Source: Sulfurospirillum tamanense
Lineage (GTDB): Bacteria; Campylobacterota; Campylobacteria; Campylobacterales; Campylobacteraceae
DNA: 64,000 bases
Direction: 5' to 3'
Assembly: GCF_016937535.1 (NCBI RefSeq)
Contig: NZ_JAFHKK010000004.1
Span: 1 to 64,000 of the forward strand
In this document: in pieces, positions 44,495 through 54,156 of the stretch
How the letters are laid out: each line of letters starts with the position of its first letter
Position numbering within the stretch: position 1 is the stretch's first letter
Program-made: the position numbers and the translations under genes
Notes under the pieces: model-generated
Databases searched by the model: none
The model's input: the letters and a program-made list of their open reading frames with translations, nothing else
What the model was told of the DNA's origin: nothing

Positions 44495-44717
44495 AACCGT
44501 CCTTTGTTTTAATGGCGACATTGTACACAAGCAACGTAAATCAACACTAAACTTCAAGAATTTAACGGCACCTTTGGCGTGTTTAGGGAAAACATGTATC
44601 GCAAAAACAAGAAATGCAACTTAGTTGCAAGCTTGTCATACTATTGTTATACAAATTAACTAAAATATCTATGTAAGTATTTTTTAAAAAATCAAAACTC
44701 TCCAAAAAGGATGCTTC

Positions 44718-47561
44718 ATGTTAACAGGTTCTTATCTTGAATTTCACAAGGAAGTGCAAAAGTTTATTCCCAAAGAGAGAATATTCACAGACCCCTTTTA
44801 CACCTATGCCTACGGCACAGATGCCTCACTTTATCGACTAATACCAAAAATTGTTGTCCAAGCTACAAAGTCCGAAGAAGTTGCTAAGATTATGAAAGCA
44901 TGCTCAATGTTTTCCTTACCTTATGTCTTTAGAGCGGCAGGAACAAGTCTTTGCGGCCAGTGTATTACTGACTCTGTGCTGATTACCACCTCGCGGGACT
45001 GGAACAAAATGAGTACCAACGACGATGGCTCACTCATCACCATGGAGCCTGCTGTTATCGCTACAAAAGCTAATGCTTTTTTAGCGCCATTTGGAAGAAT
45101 CATTGGTCCAGATGCGGCAAGTATTAACTCTGCCATGATTGGTGGCACTGTAGCCAACAATGCCAGCGGGATGAGTTGCGGTACGCTTGAAAACTCTTAC
45201 ACCACCTTGCAATACATGAAAATTATCTTTGAAGACGGCACAGAACTTGACACGGGCTCTCCTGAGAGCATTGAGTCGTTTAAGAAAAGTCACAAAGGGA
45301 TGATTGAAAAAATAAGTGCCTTGGCCAAAAAAGTGAACGACAACAAAGCCTTGCGCGAAAAGATTATTAGAAAATTTAAAATCAAAAATACCTGTGGTTA
45401 CGGACTAAACTCTTTGGTTGACTTTGATGACCCCATTGAAATCATTCAACACTTGCTGGTTGGTAGCGAGGGAACACTGGGTTTTATTAAAGAAGTTACC
45501 TTTAGAACCATCGTTGACAAAAAGCACAAAGCAAGCGCACTGATGATTTTTAAAAGTATGAAAGACGCTCTAGATGCTGTTGGCCTCATGCGCACACGCT
45601 GCAACTCGCGTACCAAAGAGTGTGATTCAGAGTTAGATGAAGCGGAACTAATGGACCGCGAAGCATTACGTTGCGTTGAAGACAATGAGGGCATGCCCGC
45701 ATTTTTGAAAACCCTCAGCGAGGGCGCAACAGCACTTCTTGTCCAAATCAAAGAAAAAGATGAAGAAACCCTAGATAAAAATATTGAAATCGTCATGGAG
45801 GCAATTAAAGGCATTGAACCGGAGTTGCCTATCCAGTTCACAAAAGACCCCGCAGAATACGGTAAATTCTGGCACATTAGAAAAGGTATTTTTACCACAG
45901 TAGGCTCAAACAGGCCCAAAGGAACAGCGTGTATCATTGAAGATGTTGCTTACCCTATGCACACTCTCACAGATGGCATCTTGGAGTTGCAAGAAATCCT
46001 CAAAAATAATGGCTACATGAATGCGGTTATTTATGGTCACGTTCTTGATGGAAACGTGCACTTTATCCTTACGCCAGACATGAGTGATCCTGCAGAAGTC
46101 GAGCGATTTGGAAATATGCTACAAGATGTGGCTGATTCTGTTGCTACAAAATTTCACGGAAGCCTCAAAGCGGAGCACGGCACAGGACGCAACATGGCTC
46201 CATTTGTAGAGCTTGAGTGGGGAACAGATGCGTATGAGGTTATGAAAGAGATAAAAGACATTTTTGATCCAAAAGGCATCATTAATCCCGATGTCATCAT
46301 CAACAAAGACCCCAAAGGGCACCTTAAAAACTTTAAAGCATTACCCATTACCAATGACCTTATTGACAAGTGTATTGAGTGCGGTTTTTGTGAACCATTC
46401 TGCCCTTCCAACACCTTGACGACTACACCAAGACAGAGAATTACGACCACTCGCTACGCACAAACCTTAAAAAATAGAAATGACATGGAAGGCTACGAGG
46501 CGTTCAAAAAATTGATGATATACCCCAATGTTGAAACTTGCGCAACATGCTCATTATGCTCCCTAGCTTGTCCTGTCGGTATAGATACAGGTGCCTTGAT
46601 AAAACAAAGGAGAACAGAACTGCTTACCCCTGCATACAGAAGAAATGCAACCTTTATCGCTAACAACTATGCAGGCGTATTGGGTGGGGGCCGTGCCGTT
46701 CTTAGCGTTGTTAAAGTGGCCACAGATATCATTCCTCACAGTCTTGTCAACGCAATGAGTGCAGGTGTCTCAAAGCTAAGTGGTGGAAAGCTTCCGCGTT
46801 GGTCAGCAAGCCTTCCTGGCGGACATGCTTTCAAAGATACACGTAAACAGTTTGGACGAGAAGACAAAGTCGTTTATTTCTCTTCATGTCTCAATCGAAC
46901 CATGGGAAATCCAAAGCCATCTAAGGGAGAAAAAGAGGTGGATGAAATAATCATCGGACTTTTAGAAAAAGCAGGGTATGAGGTCATCATCCCTCAAAAC
47001 CTCAAGCCTCTTTGTTGTGGTATGGCATTTTCAAGTAAAGGCTACGTTGAACAAGGGTTGCAAAAATCTAGAGAACTTGAAGCAGAGCTCAACAAAGCAA
47101 GCGAAAATGGCAAATACCCTATCGTGTGCGACATGAGCTCGTGCACCAAAACAACACGTACGTACTTTGAAACTGGGCTAACAATGTATGACCCTGTTGA
47201 ATTTATTCATGACTTTTTACTTGAAAAACTTCCCATCAAGCAAATTGACGAACCCATTCTTGTTCATGCTATTTGTAGCACGCGAAAAGCAGGCCTCTTT
47301 AGCAAACTAGAAAACATTGCCAAAATATGCAGCTCCAAAGTCACCATCCCTGAAGATGTAGGATGTTGCGGTTGGGCGGGAGACAGAGGATGGAACTATC
47401 CAGAGCTCAACAAAGCAGCACTCCGCCACCTTAAGCCTTATATTCCAGCAGGAACAAAGCTTGCCTTTTCTACTGGAAAACCTTGCGAAATAGGTCTTAC
47501 TGAAGCCAGTGAACTTCCCTACCGAAACCTCTTCTACCTAGTAGACCGCTGCGTAGGCTAA
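44718..47561 (+). CDS. dld: FAD/Fe-S D-lactate dehydrogenase-like oxidoreductase
   Basis: A 947-residue fusion. The N-terminal FAD-binding domain (PCMH type; FRAAGTSLCGQC, GPDAASINSAMIGGTVANNASG) and FAD-oxidase C domain (HVLDGNVHFIL, AEHGTGRNMAP) are followed by two 4Fe-4S motifs (CIECGFCEPFCP about residue 551; CATCSLCSLACP about 607). Two CCG domains then follow (CCGMAFSS, CCGWAGD). The layout fits the Dld-II/Cj1585-type respiratory D-lactate dehydrogenase, which passes electrons to the quinone pool; other 2-hydroxyacids are possible. The gene stands alone between its own AT-rich promoter region and a hairpin. Confidence 0.88.
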   Translation: MLTGSYLEFHKEVQKFIPKERIFTDPFYTYAYGTDASLYRLIPKIVVQATKSEEVAKIMKACSMFSLPYVFRAAGTSLCGQCITDSVLITTSRDWNKMSTNDDGSLITMEPAVIATKANAFLAPFGRIIGPDAASINSAMIGGTVANNASGMSCGTLENSYTTLQYMKIIFEDGTELDTGSPESIESFKKSHKGMIEKISALAKKVNDNKALREKIIRKFKIKNTCGYGLNSLVDFDDPIEIIQHLLVGSEGTLGFIKEVTFRTIVDKKHKASALMIFKSMKDALDAVGLMRTRCNSRTKECDSELDEAELMDREALRCVEDNEGMPAFLKTLSEGATALLVQIKEKDEETLDKNIEIVMEAIKGIEPELPIQFTKDPAEYGKFWHIRKGIFTTVGSNRPKGTACIIEDVAYPMHTLTDGILELQEILKNNGYMNAVIYGHVLDGNVHFILTPDMSDPAEVERFGNMLQDVADSVATKFHGSLKAEHGTGRNMAPFVELEWGTDAYEVMKEIKDIFDPKGIINPDVIINKDPKGHLKNFKALPITNDLIDKCIECGFCEPFCPSNTLTTTPRQRITTTRYAQTLKNRNDMEGYEAFKKLMIYPNVETCATCSLCSLACPVGIDTGALIKQRRTELLTPAYRRNATFIANNYAGVLGGGRAVLSVVKVATDIIPHSLVNAMSAGVSKLSGGKLPRWSASLPGGHAFKDTRKQFGREDKVVYFSSCLNRTMGNPKPSKGEKEVDEIIIGLLEKAGYEVIIPQNLKPLCCGMAFSSKGYVEQGLQKSRELEAELNKASENGKYPIVCDMSSCTKTTRTYFETGLTMYDPVEFIHDFLLEKLPIKQIDEPILVHAICSTRKAGLFSKLENIAKICSSKVTIPEDVGCCGWAGDRGWNYPELNKAALRHLKPYIPAGTKLAFSTGKPCEIGLTEASELPYRNLFYLVDRCVG

Positions 47562-47570
47562 ACGCTTCAT

Positions 47571-47598
47571 ACCGCTCGCCTTTCTTTGGGCGAGTGGT
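47571..47598 (+). terminator. Hairpin after dld
   Basis: ACCGCTCGCC and GGCGAGTGGT pair (ten positions, one G-T) around an 8-base loop, starting nine bases after the stop codon. The T-run after it is poor. Confidence 0.6.
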
Positions 47599-47673
47599 GT
47601 ACTAATTTCCACCGTAGAGACAAACAAACATCAAAATTGGTTATTTTTAAGGAAAATTCATCCCTTAAAAGGT

Positions 47674-48576
47674 ATGATGAGTCAAATTCCTCACAAAGGG
47701 CTTGCCATGGGAAAAAAAGAGAAAAAAGAGGCATCAAAGGACAATGACCAATCCTGCGTTACTGAAAAACTCGACAGAAGAGAAGGCAGTGGTGATGAAA
47801 AATACGGCAAAGAGCTGCGCATGCTTCAAGTGGAACTTTTAAAGTTCCAATACCACGTCAAAGCAGCCGGCCTAAAAGTGCTCATGATTTTTGAAGGGCG
47901 CGACGCAGCAGGAAAAGGCGGCACTATCAAACGCGTCACCGAACATCTTAATCCAAGGGGGGCTCGGATTGTAGCGCTTGAAAAGCCCTCAGACGTAGAG
48001 CGGACCCAATGGTATTTTCAGCGCTACGTAGAACACTTGCCAAGCGCAGGCGAAATTGTACTTTTTGACCGCAGTTGGTATAACCGTGCCATGGTGGAAC
48101 CTGTGATGGGATTTTGCACCGAGCGAGAACACCATGCTTTTTTGAAAGATGCACCCACATTTGAGGGCATGCTAGCAAGTTCTGGGATTCAAATTTTTAA
48201 ATTTTACTTTTCGGTAAGCAAAGACGAGCAAGCCAAACGCTTTAAAGCCCGCGAAACAGATCCACTCAAACAATACAAGTTTTCTGAAGTAGACAAATAC
48301 TCTCAGATAAAATGGGATGAATATTCTTTGTCCAAATACATGATGCTAAACTACACCCACACTGAAGTCGCCCCGTGGACTGTTGTTAAAAGCAACGACA
48401 AGAAAAAAGCGCGCATCAATCTTATGAAATACATCCTCACCCATGTGGATTACCCAAACAAAATCGATGCTCAAAAGCTTTTACCCGACAATGAAATCAT
48501 TGTCTATGGGCGCGACGAGGCTATTTCTATGGAAAAAAACTTTAAGTTTAAACCAAATGATGAGTCTGTTGAATAA
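47674..48576 (+). CDS. ppk2: Polyphosphate kinase 2
   Basis: A 300-residue class I PPK2 that uses polyphosphate to phosphorylate nucleoside diphosphates, or the reverse. Walker A (EGRDAAGKGGTIKR) and Walker B (VLFDRSWYNRAMVEP) are intact, with the lid segment FSVSKDEQAKRFKAR and KYSQIKWDEYS. Starts at 47674 or 47677 follow AAAAGGT. The ATG at 47707 begins with a Lys-rich MGKKEKKE and is an alternative. It is monocistronic. Confidence 0.9.
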   Translation: MMSQIPHKGLAMGKKEKKEASKDNDQSCVTEKLDRREGSGDEKYGKELRMLQVELLKFQYHVKAAGLKVLMIFEGRDAAGKGGTIKRVTEHLNPRGARIVALEKPSDVERTQWYFQRYVEHLPSAGEIVLFDRSWYNRAMVEPVMGFCTEREHHAFLKDAPTFEGMLASSGIQIFKFYFSVSKDEQAKRFKARETDPLKQYKFSEVDKYSQIKWDEYSLSKYMMLNYTHTEVAPWTVVKSNDKKKARINLMKYILTHVDYPNKIDAQKLLPDNEIIVYGRDEAISMEKNFKFKPNDESVE

Positions 48577-48596
48577 CTTCTTTTTTTACACAATAT

Positions 48597-48622
48597 GCCG
48601 TGAACTCAAAAGGCTTCACGGC
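48597..48622. terminator. Hairpin between convergent ppk2 and GGDEF-EAL genes
   Basis: A perfect 8-bp stem GCCGTGAA/TTCACGGC with a 10-base loop; its last base is the first base of the stop codon of the minus-strand gene. On the plus strand the T-run precedes the stem rather than following it, so the direction of action is unclear. Confidence 0.5.
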
Positions 48623-51183
48623 TACTGATTGCCAAGCACCAATGAATTAAAACGGGGCAATGGAACGGGCTTTGAAAAATAAAACCCCTGAAAACAACAG
48701 CATCCTAAATACTGAAGCATCTCCAACTCCTCTTTTGATTCCACACCCTCGGCAACTGTTTGCAAGTTTAAAATTTTAGCTGTTTGCAAAATAACTTTTA
48801 CCAACGCCAAGCGATCTTCGTGCTCCAGCATATGGGTTATGAAAGAGCGGTCAATCTTGATGGTGTCGATGGGCAGCTTATTGAGGTAACTCAAAGACGA
48901 ATACCCTGTTCCAAAATCATCAATGGCAATATGCACACCCAAGGCTTTTAGCTGATGTAAAGCTTGGATGTTTTGCTCATTTTCTGCTGAAAAACTCTCT
49001 GTAATTTCAAATTCCACCAAATGCGGAGAAACACCAAAACGCCGAAGCGACGCTCCAACTGCATCAATAAAATGTGGATTTTCGATTTGTTTGACCGATA
49101 GATTAATAGCGACCGTAAGATTCCAACCACGTTTTTGCCATCGCAACAGCTGGCTTAAGGCATTCTCTAAAACCCACTCACCAAGAGGGTAAATAAGCCA
49201 AGACCCTTCCGCTACCCCAATAAACGCATCAGGTGAAAGCACCCCTCGTGTTGGATGGTTCCACCGCAACAGGGCTTCTGCACCAACGATAAGACCATTA
49301 TCTGTTTTGATTTTAGGCTGATAATAAAGCTCAAATTCGCCCGCTTTAATCCCTTTTGAAATCTCTTGTTCTAGTTGTAGCAAACCGTGCAAACTTGCTT
49401 CCATCTTGGCATTAAAGCACTGAAAATTATTGCGTCCTTTGCTCTTGGCTTCGTACATAGCAATGTCAGCATTTTTATAAAGGGTGTCGCTATCGGTGCC
49501 ATCTTCTGGATAAAAAGCAATTCCTAAGCTGCACCCGACTCTAATGGTTTGCTTCTTTACATGTAAAGGTTTATTGACCACGCGAATCATACGGTTAATC
49601 ATTTCATGTACGATTTCATCCTTGGGAATATTGGTTAAAATAAATACAAATTCATCACCCCCAATACGTGCAAGCGTATCTGTTTCTCGAATGACCTTAC
49701 TAAGACGCTTGGAAACTTGAACTAGCACTTCGTCTCCTATATCATGACCCAAGGTGTCATTAATGCGCTTAAAGTGGTCCAAATCCATAAACACGATTGC
49801 AATTTTATCTTGTGCACGTTTTGCATTGCCAATCGCCAATTCCAGACGATCGTAAAACAAAAGGCGATTAGGAAGTCCTGTGAGATAGTCATGACTGGCA
49901 CTATAATAGGCTTCTTGCTGTTGCCTCTTGAGTTTACCAATAAGCCTATTGGCACCATCTGCAAGGAGTTGAAACTCACTAAAACTTAAAGCATTTTCAG
50001 GAATTTCCACTTGTTCGTTGGCTGCATTTTTAAAAGTATTGAAAAAAAGCTGAATGTTGGTTTTGGTGCGCCTAGCCAAATATGCCACAAAAAGCAAAAG
50101 AACAATAACAGCAAGAATAAAAATTGCAATAATCATCATAATGCGTTCAGTAATTTGATTCTCTAGTAAGGTGCGTTGTTTTGCAATAATCGCATCGATA
50201 TAATCCAAATTCACTTCTGCTCCGATAAACATATCGCGATGGGGGATTTTAGCCACAAAGGAAACTTTTGAAAACAGTTTTCCATTTTCATCTTCCCACG
50301 CATAAGTAGCAAAACCTCCTGCCTCATTTTCTTGAGCAATGCGGCTGTTTTCTTGGACTACTTTAATGCCGTTTGCATCGGCCATATCCCAGACGTTTGG
50401 CCTTGGATTAAACACCTTTCCATTGGAAATAATCAAGTCTCCCTCAAACGAATTGATGAAAAAATGCCCCTCTTCTCTTCCGCCAAAACGGCGGCTAGAG
50501 AGGTGCTCAAAAAGGTTTTTATCAATTTTTTTGGAAAATTCATCCAAATAGATACTGGCGGTAAAATACCAATTTTTTACATCAAACCGCTTAATAAACG
50601 TAATTTTTTGACGCACTTCTTCCCCGTCTTTCCAAAACGTCGAAAGATACCCTCCATCGCTTATAGCAATCATACCAAGCTCTTCATTCACAACGCGCGT
50701 TTGTTGATGATCGCGCAAATCACGCAAATCATTTCCTTCATAATGTAAGTCTTTTGGGTGAAAAATTCCCACCCCTTCAGTAGAAGTAATGGCAAACTCA
50801 ACAAAGGAGTGGGTATTGTAGGCACGAACAATTTGAAGTAAAAAAGCATCAACATAGCCTGCCCGAAGGGTTTCGCGGTCAAGGGAAAAATAGGCGGACT
50901 CAATCATGGAATGAAGTTGCAAGCTTTCGCGCAAAAGCTCCTCTTTGGCAAAGCGGATAATGCGAGAATGCTCCACACGAACATAATCCAATGCCCGATA
51001 AACCTCCTCTTGAAGCAAAGCCTTTTGCTCATTCAAGAGGGTCGTTTTCAGATTAGCGCTCTCTTTTTTAAACGTTTCATTCAGGCCATAAACAACCAAT
51101 ACACCACTACCCACAGCCAACACCACAAAAAGTGTTAAAATCTGAAGGCTTAAAAGGCGAATAAGACTCACAGGCTGTTTCAT
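48622..51183 (-). CDS. Membrane GGDEF-EAL protein with Cache-type sensor
   Basis: Started at the ATG at 51183 (AGGAG six bases upstream), 853 residues. A membrane segment (about 12-35), a large periplasmic double-Cache-like domain (about 45-340, with WKDGEEVRQKITFIKRFD) and a second membrane segment (about 347-368) lead into a GGDEF domain (RIGGDEFVFIL, about 511) and an EAL domain. The EAL residues are intact (EALLRWNHP, NLSVKQIENP, EITESF, DDFGTGYSSLSYL), so both cyclase and phosphodiesterase activity are possible. The sensor probably reads a small extracellular ligand. A palindrome copy (49557-49566) encodes LHVK. Confidence 0.9.
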   Translation of the reverse strand: MKQPVSLIRLLSLQILTLFVVLAVGSGVLVVYGLNETFKKESANLKTTLLNEQKALLQEEVYRALDYVRVEHSRIIRFAKEELLRESLQLHSMIESAYFSLDRETLRAGYVDAFLLQIVRAYNTHSFVEFAITSTEGVGIFHPKDLHYEGNDLRDLRDHQQTRVVNEELGMIAISDGGYLSTFWKDGEEVRQKITFIKRFDVKNWYFTASIYLDEFSKKIDKNLFEHLSSRRFGGREEGHFFINSFEGDLIISNGKVFNPRPNVWDMADANGIKVVQENSRIAQENEAGGFATYAWEDENGKLFSKVSFVAKIPHRDMFIGAEVNLDYIDAIIAKQRTLLENQITERIMMIIAIFILAVIVLLLFVAYLARRTKTNIQLFFNTFKNAANEQVEIPENALSFSEFQLLADGANRLIGKLKRQQQEAYYSASHDYLTGLPNRLLFYDRLELAIGNAKRAQDKIAIVFMDLDHFKRINDTLGHDIGDEVLVQVSKRLSKVIRETDTLARIGGDEFVFILTNIPKDEIVHEMINRMIRVVNKPLHVKKQTIRVGCSLGIAFYPEDGTDSDTLYKNADIAMYEAKSKGRNNFQCFNAKMEASLHGLLQLEQEISKGIKAGEFELYYQPKIKTDNGLIVGAEALLRWNHPTRGVLSPDAFIGVAEGSWLIYPLGEWVLENALSQLLRWQKRGWNLTVAINLSVKQIENPHFIDAVGASLRRFGVSPHLVEFEITESFSAENEQNIQALHQLKALGVHIAIDDFGTGYSSLSYLNKLPIDTIKIDRSFITHMLEHEDRLALVKVILQTAKILNLQTVAEGVESKEELEMLQYLGCCCFQGFYFSKPVPLPRFNSLVLGNQ

Positions 51184-51269
51184 ACCCACTCCTAAAAGCA
51201 CTATAGTACCACAGCTGCTTTTAAATTGCTTTTTTCATAAGGTGGATTTATGCTCGGTTGGAAAATACG

Positions 51270-51279
51270 TTACATGTAA
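51270..51279. repeat. Iterated palindrome TTACATGTAA overlapping the nitroreductase stop
   Basis: Exact copy whose leftmost bases supply the TAA stop of the minus-strand nitroreductase gene, which ends VYM; this is the third reading frame of the palindrome (Tyr-Met-stop). Confidence 0.88.
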
Positions 51280-51935
51280 ACAGTTGTAAAAGCACTCCAA
51301 GGCTCTCTTTGAGTCTCAAGAGAGTTAATGGGTGCACGTGTATCTGGATAACCAATTGCCATCCCGCACAGTAAAATTTTTTCGCTTTCCACACCCAGCT
51401 CTTTTCGCACAATGTCTGGATATTCTGCCAAAGAGCCCATGGAACAAGACCCTAGCCCCTCTTCCACGCACAAGAGCATGACAGATTGCAAAAACATCCC
51501 ATAATCGAGCCAAGAACCCCCCTTGAGGATTTTATCCATGAAAAAATACAACACCACAGGCGCCCCAAAAGCTTCAAAGTTTGCACGCCACTGTTTGATA
51601 CGTGCTGCCTTATCTTCTCTTTTGATGCCCAAAATATCATACATTTGCGCCCCAATTGTAATACGACGGCCCTTATAAGGCTCAGCCCACTCTTTGGGAT
51701 AATAAAGGTAATCAGGGCTTGGCTGCACACCTGCATCAAAGGCACCAAGCAGTGCTTGGTCTAGCTTTTTTTTTGCCTCTCCTGCAACCACACACACGCT
51801 CCAAGGCTGCATGTTGGTACTAGAAGGGGTCTGTTTTGCATGCTCTAAAATACGCCCAACAAGCTCCAAAGGAACCTCTTTATCTAAAAATGCTCGAATA
51901 GATTTACGTTTCTTGATTGCTTCGTGGACGTGCAT
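51270..51935 (-). CDS. Nitroreductase family protein
   Basis: A 221-residue FMN-dependent NAD(P)H reductase. The FMN phosphate segment RKSIRAFLDKEVP, the TPSSTNMQPWSVCVV loop and late GLGSCSMGSLAEYPD and LCGMAIGYPDT segments are typical. The physiological substrate is unknown. The protein ends TTVYM, the last two residues and stop being encoded by the palindrome. It has its own promoter region and is followed only by the dead end of the convergent-facing gap. Confidence 0.9.
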   Translation of the reverse strand: MHVHEAIKKRKSIRAFLDKEVPLELVGRILEHAKQTPSSTNMQPWSVCVVAGEAKKKLDQALLGAFDAGVQPSPDYLYYPKEWAEPYKGRRITIGAQMYDILGIKREDKAARIKQWRANFEAFGAPVVLYFFMDKILKGGSWLDYGMFLQSVMLLCVEEGLGSCSMGSLAEYPDIVRKELGVESEKILLCGMAIGYPDTRAPINSLETQREPWSAFTTVYM

Positions 51936-52030
51936 AAATACTCCTTTGAATTAGTTTGCAGGCTATTTTGATATTTGGAAGCATAGCATGTTTGTAAAAT
52001 TTGAACAAAACAGGAGTAGGTTAAAGGAAG

Positions 52031-52063
52031 GCTTACATGTAAGGGATTTCCTTACATGTAAGC
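52031..52063. repeat. Perfect inverted pair of the palindrome after dnaK
   Basis: Two exact copies (52033-52042, 52052-52061) form a 14-bp perfect stem, GCTTACATGTAAGG and its complement, with the 5-base loop GATTT, eight bases beyond the dnaK stop. It is the likely end of the hrcA-grpE-dnaK transcript. Confidence 0.88.
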
Positions 52064-52071
52064 GTGGAGCA

Positions 52072-53955
52072 TTACTCGACTTCGGCGTCGATGACGTCGT
52101 CGTCTTTTTTCTTGGCTTCTTTCTTGGAAGCTTCAGCGTTAGGGTTTTGGTCTTTTTTATACATCGCTTCGGCAAGCTTGTGGCTGGCTTCTGTGAGTGT
52201 TTTAACCTTCGCGTCGATCTCTTCTTTGGTCGCGTTTTCGTTTTTAAGCGTTTCTTTAAGGGCATCAAGCGCACCTTGGATGGCTGCTTTATCCTCGGCA
52301 CTGATGGCTTCGCCAATCTCACCTAAGGATTTTTCCGTTTGGTGTGCTAGCGCGTCAGCTTGGTTGCGTGTCTCAACCGCTTCTTTGCGTTTTTTGTCTT
52401 CCTCTTTGTGCATTTCTGCGTCTTTGACCATTTTTTCAATTTCCGCTTCATCAAGCCCTGAGCTACCCGTGATCTTAATCTCCTGCGCTTTGCCGGTAGC
52501 TTTGTCGCTGGCCGATACAGTCAAGATACCGTTAGCGTCAATGTCAAAAACCACTTCGATTTGTGGCACACCACGTGGTGCTGGCGGGATGCCCTCTAGG
52601 TTAAACTGTCCCAAAGACTTGTTGTCTTTGGCAAACTCACGCTCCCCTTGAAGCACGTGGATGGTCACCGCAGGCTGGTTATCTTCAGCAGTAGAGAACG
52701 TTTGGGTCTTTTTCACAGGGATGGTCGTGCCTTTTTCGATAACACGGGTCAACACGCCACCCAAGGTCTCGATGCCAAGGCTCAGAGGCGTAACGTCCAA
52801 AAGCAACACGTCTTTCACGTCGCCTTTAATAACCGCACCTTGAATCCCCGCACCAATGGCGACTACTTCATCAGGGTTCACAGACTTGTTAAGGTCTTTG
52901 CTAAAAGCCGCTTTTACGCGCTCTTGCACCAAAGGCACGCGGGTAGAACCACCCACCATAACAATCTCTTGAATCTCATTTTTAGTCAAATCGGCATCTT
53001 TGACAACCGCGTTGATTTTGTCGATAGTCTCTTGCACTAAATCTTCAATCATCCCTTCAAACTTGGAGCGGGTAAGTTTCTTGACCAAGTGTTTTGGGCC
53101 GCTTGCATCCGCGGTGATAAACGGTAGGTTAATCTCCGTTTCGCTCGCACTTGAAAGTTCTTTTTTCGCGTTTTCTGCCGCTTCTTTGAGGCGTTGGAGT
53201 GCCATCACGTCGTTTTTAAGGTCGATGCCATTGGCTTCTTTAAACTCTTTGATAAGCCAGTCGATGAGGCGGTTGTCAAAATCGTCCCCACCCAAAAATG
53301 CGTTACCGCCAGTAGCTAAAACTTCGACCACGTTATCGCCAGTTTCTAGCACGGTCACGTCAAAAGTCCCGCCGCCCAAGTCGTAGACAACGATTTTTTC
53401 GGCTTCTTTTTTGTCAAGTCCGTAAGAAAGTGCCGCCGCTGTTGGCTCATTGATGATACGAAGCACATTAAGTCCCGCGATGGTTCCTGCTTCTTTGGTC
53501 GCTTTACGTTGCGCATCGTTGAAGTACGCAGGCACGGTGATAACCGCGTCGGTGACGCTCTCGCCCAAAAACGCTTCCGCGTCTTCTTTGAGTTTCATGA
53601 GTACTTTTGCGCTGATTTCTTGGGGCGTATACACTTTGCCCGCAATCTCAATAGCGCAGGCGCCATTGCGGTCAACCACGTGGTAAGGCAAGCGTTTCTT
53701 CGCTTCCACTGCCGCATCTTCGTTACTCATCAACCCCATAATGCGCTTGATAGAGTAGATAGTTTTCTCAGGGTTTGTGACTGCTTGACGCTTGGCGGTG
53801 TCGCCTACGAGTACCTCACCTTTGTCGGTAAATGCTACCACTGAGGGTGTTGTGTTTTTGCCTTCTTTGTTGCTAATAACCTTGCTCTCGCCACGCTCAT
53901 AGACTGCAACACATGAGTTAGTGGTTCCAAGGTCGATTCCGATTACTTTTCCCAT
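52072..53955 (-). CDS. dnaK: Chaperone DnaK (Hsp70)
   Basis: A full-length DnaK of 627 residues: ATPase signatures [27 protein letters not shown] and [14 protein letters not shown], the linker [11 protein letters not shown], the substrate domain, and an acidic C-terminus ([10 protein letters not shown]). AAGGAAA lies upstream of the ATG. It is the last gene of the hrcA-grpE-dnaK operon; two structured repeats separate it from grpE. Confidence 0.98.
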   Translation of the reverse strand: MGKVIGIDLGTTNSCVAVYERGESKVISNKEGKNTTPSVVAFTDKGEVLVGDTAKRQAVTNPEKTIYSIKRIMGLMSNEDAAVEAKKRLPYHVVDRNGACAIEIAGKVYTPQEISAKVLMKLKEDAEAFLGESVTDAVITVPAYFNDAQRKATKEAGTIAGLNVLRIINEPTAAALSYGLDKKEAEKIVVYDLGGGTFDVTVLETGDNVVEVLATGGNAFLGGDDFDNRLIDWLIKEFKEANGIDLKNDVMALQRLKEAAENAKKELSSASETEINLPFITADASGPKHLVKKLTRSKFEGMIEDLVQETIDKINAVVKDADLTKNEIQEIVMVGGSTRVPLVQERVKAAFSKDLNKSVNPDEVVAIGAGIQGAVIKGDVKDVLLLDVTPLSLGIETLGGVLTRVIEKGTTIPVKKTQTFSTAEDNQPAVTIHVLQGEREFAKDNKSLGQFNLEGIPPAPRGVPQIEVVFDIDANGILTVSASDKATGKAQEIKITGSSGLDEAEIEKMVKDAEMHKEEDKKRKEAVETRNQADALAHQTEKSLGEIGEAISAEDKAAIQGALDALKETLKNENATKEEIDAKVKTLTEASHKLAEAMYKKDQNPNAEASKKEAKKKDDDVIDAEVE

Positions 53956-53980
53956 TGTTTTTTCCTTTTAGTTAATTTTT

Positions 53981-54060
53981 TAATACGCTTTTGAAGCAAA
54001 GCTCCAAAAACTACGCTAACGCTGAGTTCTGCTCGGCGCAGAGCCCGCGCACCCTTGCTT
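53981..54060 (-). repeat. Structured intergenic repeat, copy C
   Basis: Same element as copies A and B, here between grpE and dnaK. The TCTGC/GCAGA stem (54028-54042) is identical to copy A. The GCACC-AAG-GGTGC end is shortened by a 2-3 base deletion. Confidence 0.85.
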
Positions 54061-54067
54061 TTACTTT

Positions 54068-54150
54068 TAATACGCTTTTGAAGCAAAGCTCCAAAAACTA
54101 CGCTAACGCTGAGTTCTGCTCGGCGCAGAGCCCGCGCACCCTTGGTGCTT
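54068..54150 (-). repeat. Structured intergenic repeat, copy D
   Basis: Tandem partner of copy C and nearly identical to it, with the intact GCACC-AAG-GGTGC end. It lies directly downstream of the grpE stop. Confidence 0.85.
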
Positions 54151-54156
54151 TGATTT

